NCBI RefSeq assembly: GCF_004217545.1 | Contig: NZ_SHKY01000001.1 | Location: forward strand, 4,216,001-4,280,000 | Origin: Krasilnikovia cinnamomea | GTDB lineage: Bacteria; Actinomycetota; Actinomycetes; Mycobacteriales; Micromonosporaceae | DNA length: 64,000 bases | Reading direction: 5' to 3' | Shown: piece by piece, positions 63,563 through 64,000 of the stretch | Layout: each line of letters opens with the position of its first letter | How positions within the stretch are numbered: position 1 is the first letter of the stretch | The notes under the pieces: generated by a model | Told to the model about the DNA's origin: nothing | Databases searched by the model: none | What the model saw: the letters and a program-made list of their open reading frames with translations, nothing else | Translations under genes and position numbers: made by a program

Positions 63563-64000
63563 GTGAGCCTCATCGCAACCCAAGGGTTGACCAAGACGTA
63601 CGGTCCGGTGACCGCGCTCGCCGACCTGACGGTGTCGGTCGAACCCGGCGTCATCGGACTGGTCGGCGCGAACGGCGCCGGCAAGTCCACCTTCATCAAA
63701 ATCATGCTGGGTCTGCTGGCCCCGACCGGTGGCAGCGTGCGGGTCTTCGACCTCGACCCGACCCGCGACACCGACCGGGTCCGCGCCCGGGTCGGCTACA
63801 TGCCCGAACACGACTGCCTGCCCCCGGACCTGTCCGCGGCGGAGTTCGTCACCCACCTGGGCCGGATCAGCGGCCTGCCGCGCACCGCCGCCCGCGAACG
63901 CGCCTCCGAGGCGCTGCGCCACGTCGGGCTCTACGAGGAGCGGTACCGGCAGATCGGTGGCTACTCCACCGGCATGAAGCAGCGGGTCAAGCTGGCCCAG
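63563..64000 (+). CDS. ABC transporter ATP-binding protein, 3' end outside window
   Basis: 146 residues visible. Walker A GANGAGKST, Q-loop region VGYMPEH and signature YSTGMKQRV are present; the Walker B lies beyond the window. The layout resembles ABC-2-type exporters (drug or natural product) whose permease would follow. It is divergent in promoter and style from the polysaccharide operon, so a role in that locus is not implied. Confidence 0.9.
   Translation, partial: MSLIATQGLTKTYGPVTALADLTVSVEPGVIGLVGANGAGKSTFIKIMLGLLAPTGGSVRVFDLDPTRDTDRVRARVGYMPEHDCLPPDLSAAEFVTHLGRISGLPRTAARERASEALRHVGLYEERYRQIGGYSTGMKQRVKLAQ

Overview
The window is a very GC-rich chromosomal segment of an actinomycete, most likely a member of the Micromonosporaceae (inferred from codon bias, gene content and gene order, not from a marker gene). 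Evidence for this includes many GTG/TTG starts, ATGA/GTGA stop-start overlaps, TAnnnT -10 boxes a few bases before leaderless starts, PspC and DUF5753 proteins, and a block in the order chorismate mutase - UvrD1 helicase - M23 peptidase - sucCD - PerM-like protein - purN - purH. From memory, that is the order of Rv0948c-Rv0957 in Mycobacterium tuberculosis. No tRNA, rRNA, CRISPR array, transposase or phage gene was seen.

Layout. 1-8.7 kb: 3' part of a secreted subtilase, guaA, a small PspC protein, two adjacent tandem-Nudix proteins, pssA with a long leader, an HTH-nucleotidyltransferase gene under a perfect palindrome with a truncated partner, and a phosphatidylserine decarboxylase carrying an N-terminal methyltransferase-like domain. 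8.8-13 kb: an envelope-stress module, with a PspC membrane protein and its small partner on the minus strand facing a PspC-type sensor kinase and LuxR-type response regulator. 13-18.8 kb: a complete peptide ABC transporter. 18.8-36.4 kb: the conserved core block (aroQ-type chorismate mutase, 5'-nucleotidase, UvrD1/PcrA, two M23 peptidases, a mutase B12-binding subunit, sucCD, PerM-like, purNH, a pentapeptide protein, folD, mdh). 36.5-45.9 kb: PhoD phosphatase, icd, adhE, a secreted beta-propeller, galT and a DeoR regulator.

46-63.5 kb looks like a surface-polysaccharide locus with sulfation. It holds a GT2 glycosyltransferase, two sulfotransferases, a WecB/TagA glycosyltransferase, a GH26-like lipoprotein, a methyltransferase, a Wzx-type flippase, an APH-fold kinase, an O-antigen-ligase-type membrane protein, a Wzz/BY-kinase-like protein that has lost its ATPase motifs, an APS kinase fused to a degenerate ATP-sulfurylase-like domain, and a second GH26-like secreted protein. 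Seven genes from 60410 down to 51740 are almost all linked by 4-nt overlaps, so they form one operon, with the APS kinase just upstream on the same strand. The locus is interrupted at 48.7-51.65 kb by a small accessory island of DUF6879/DUF5753 regulatory genes and unknown small proteins, ending at a gene remnant.

The APS kinase would supply PAPS to the two sulfotransferases, the flippase/ligase/Wzz set would export and polymerise a repeat unit, and the paired GH26-like proteins would trim or release the product. The window ends inside an ABC transporter ATPase gene.
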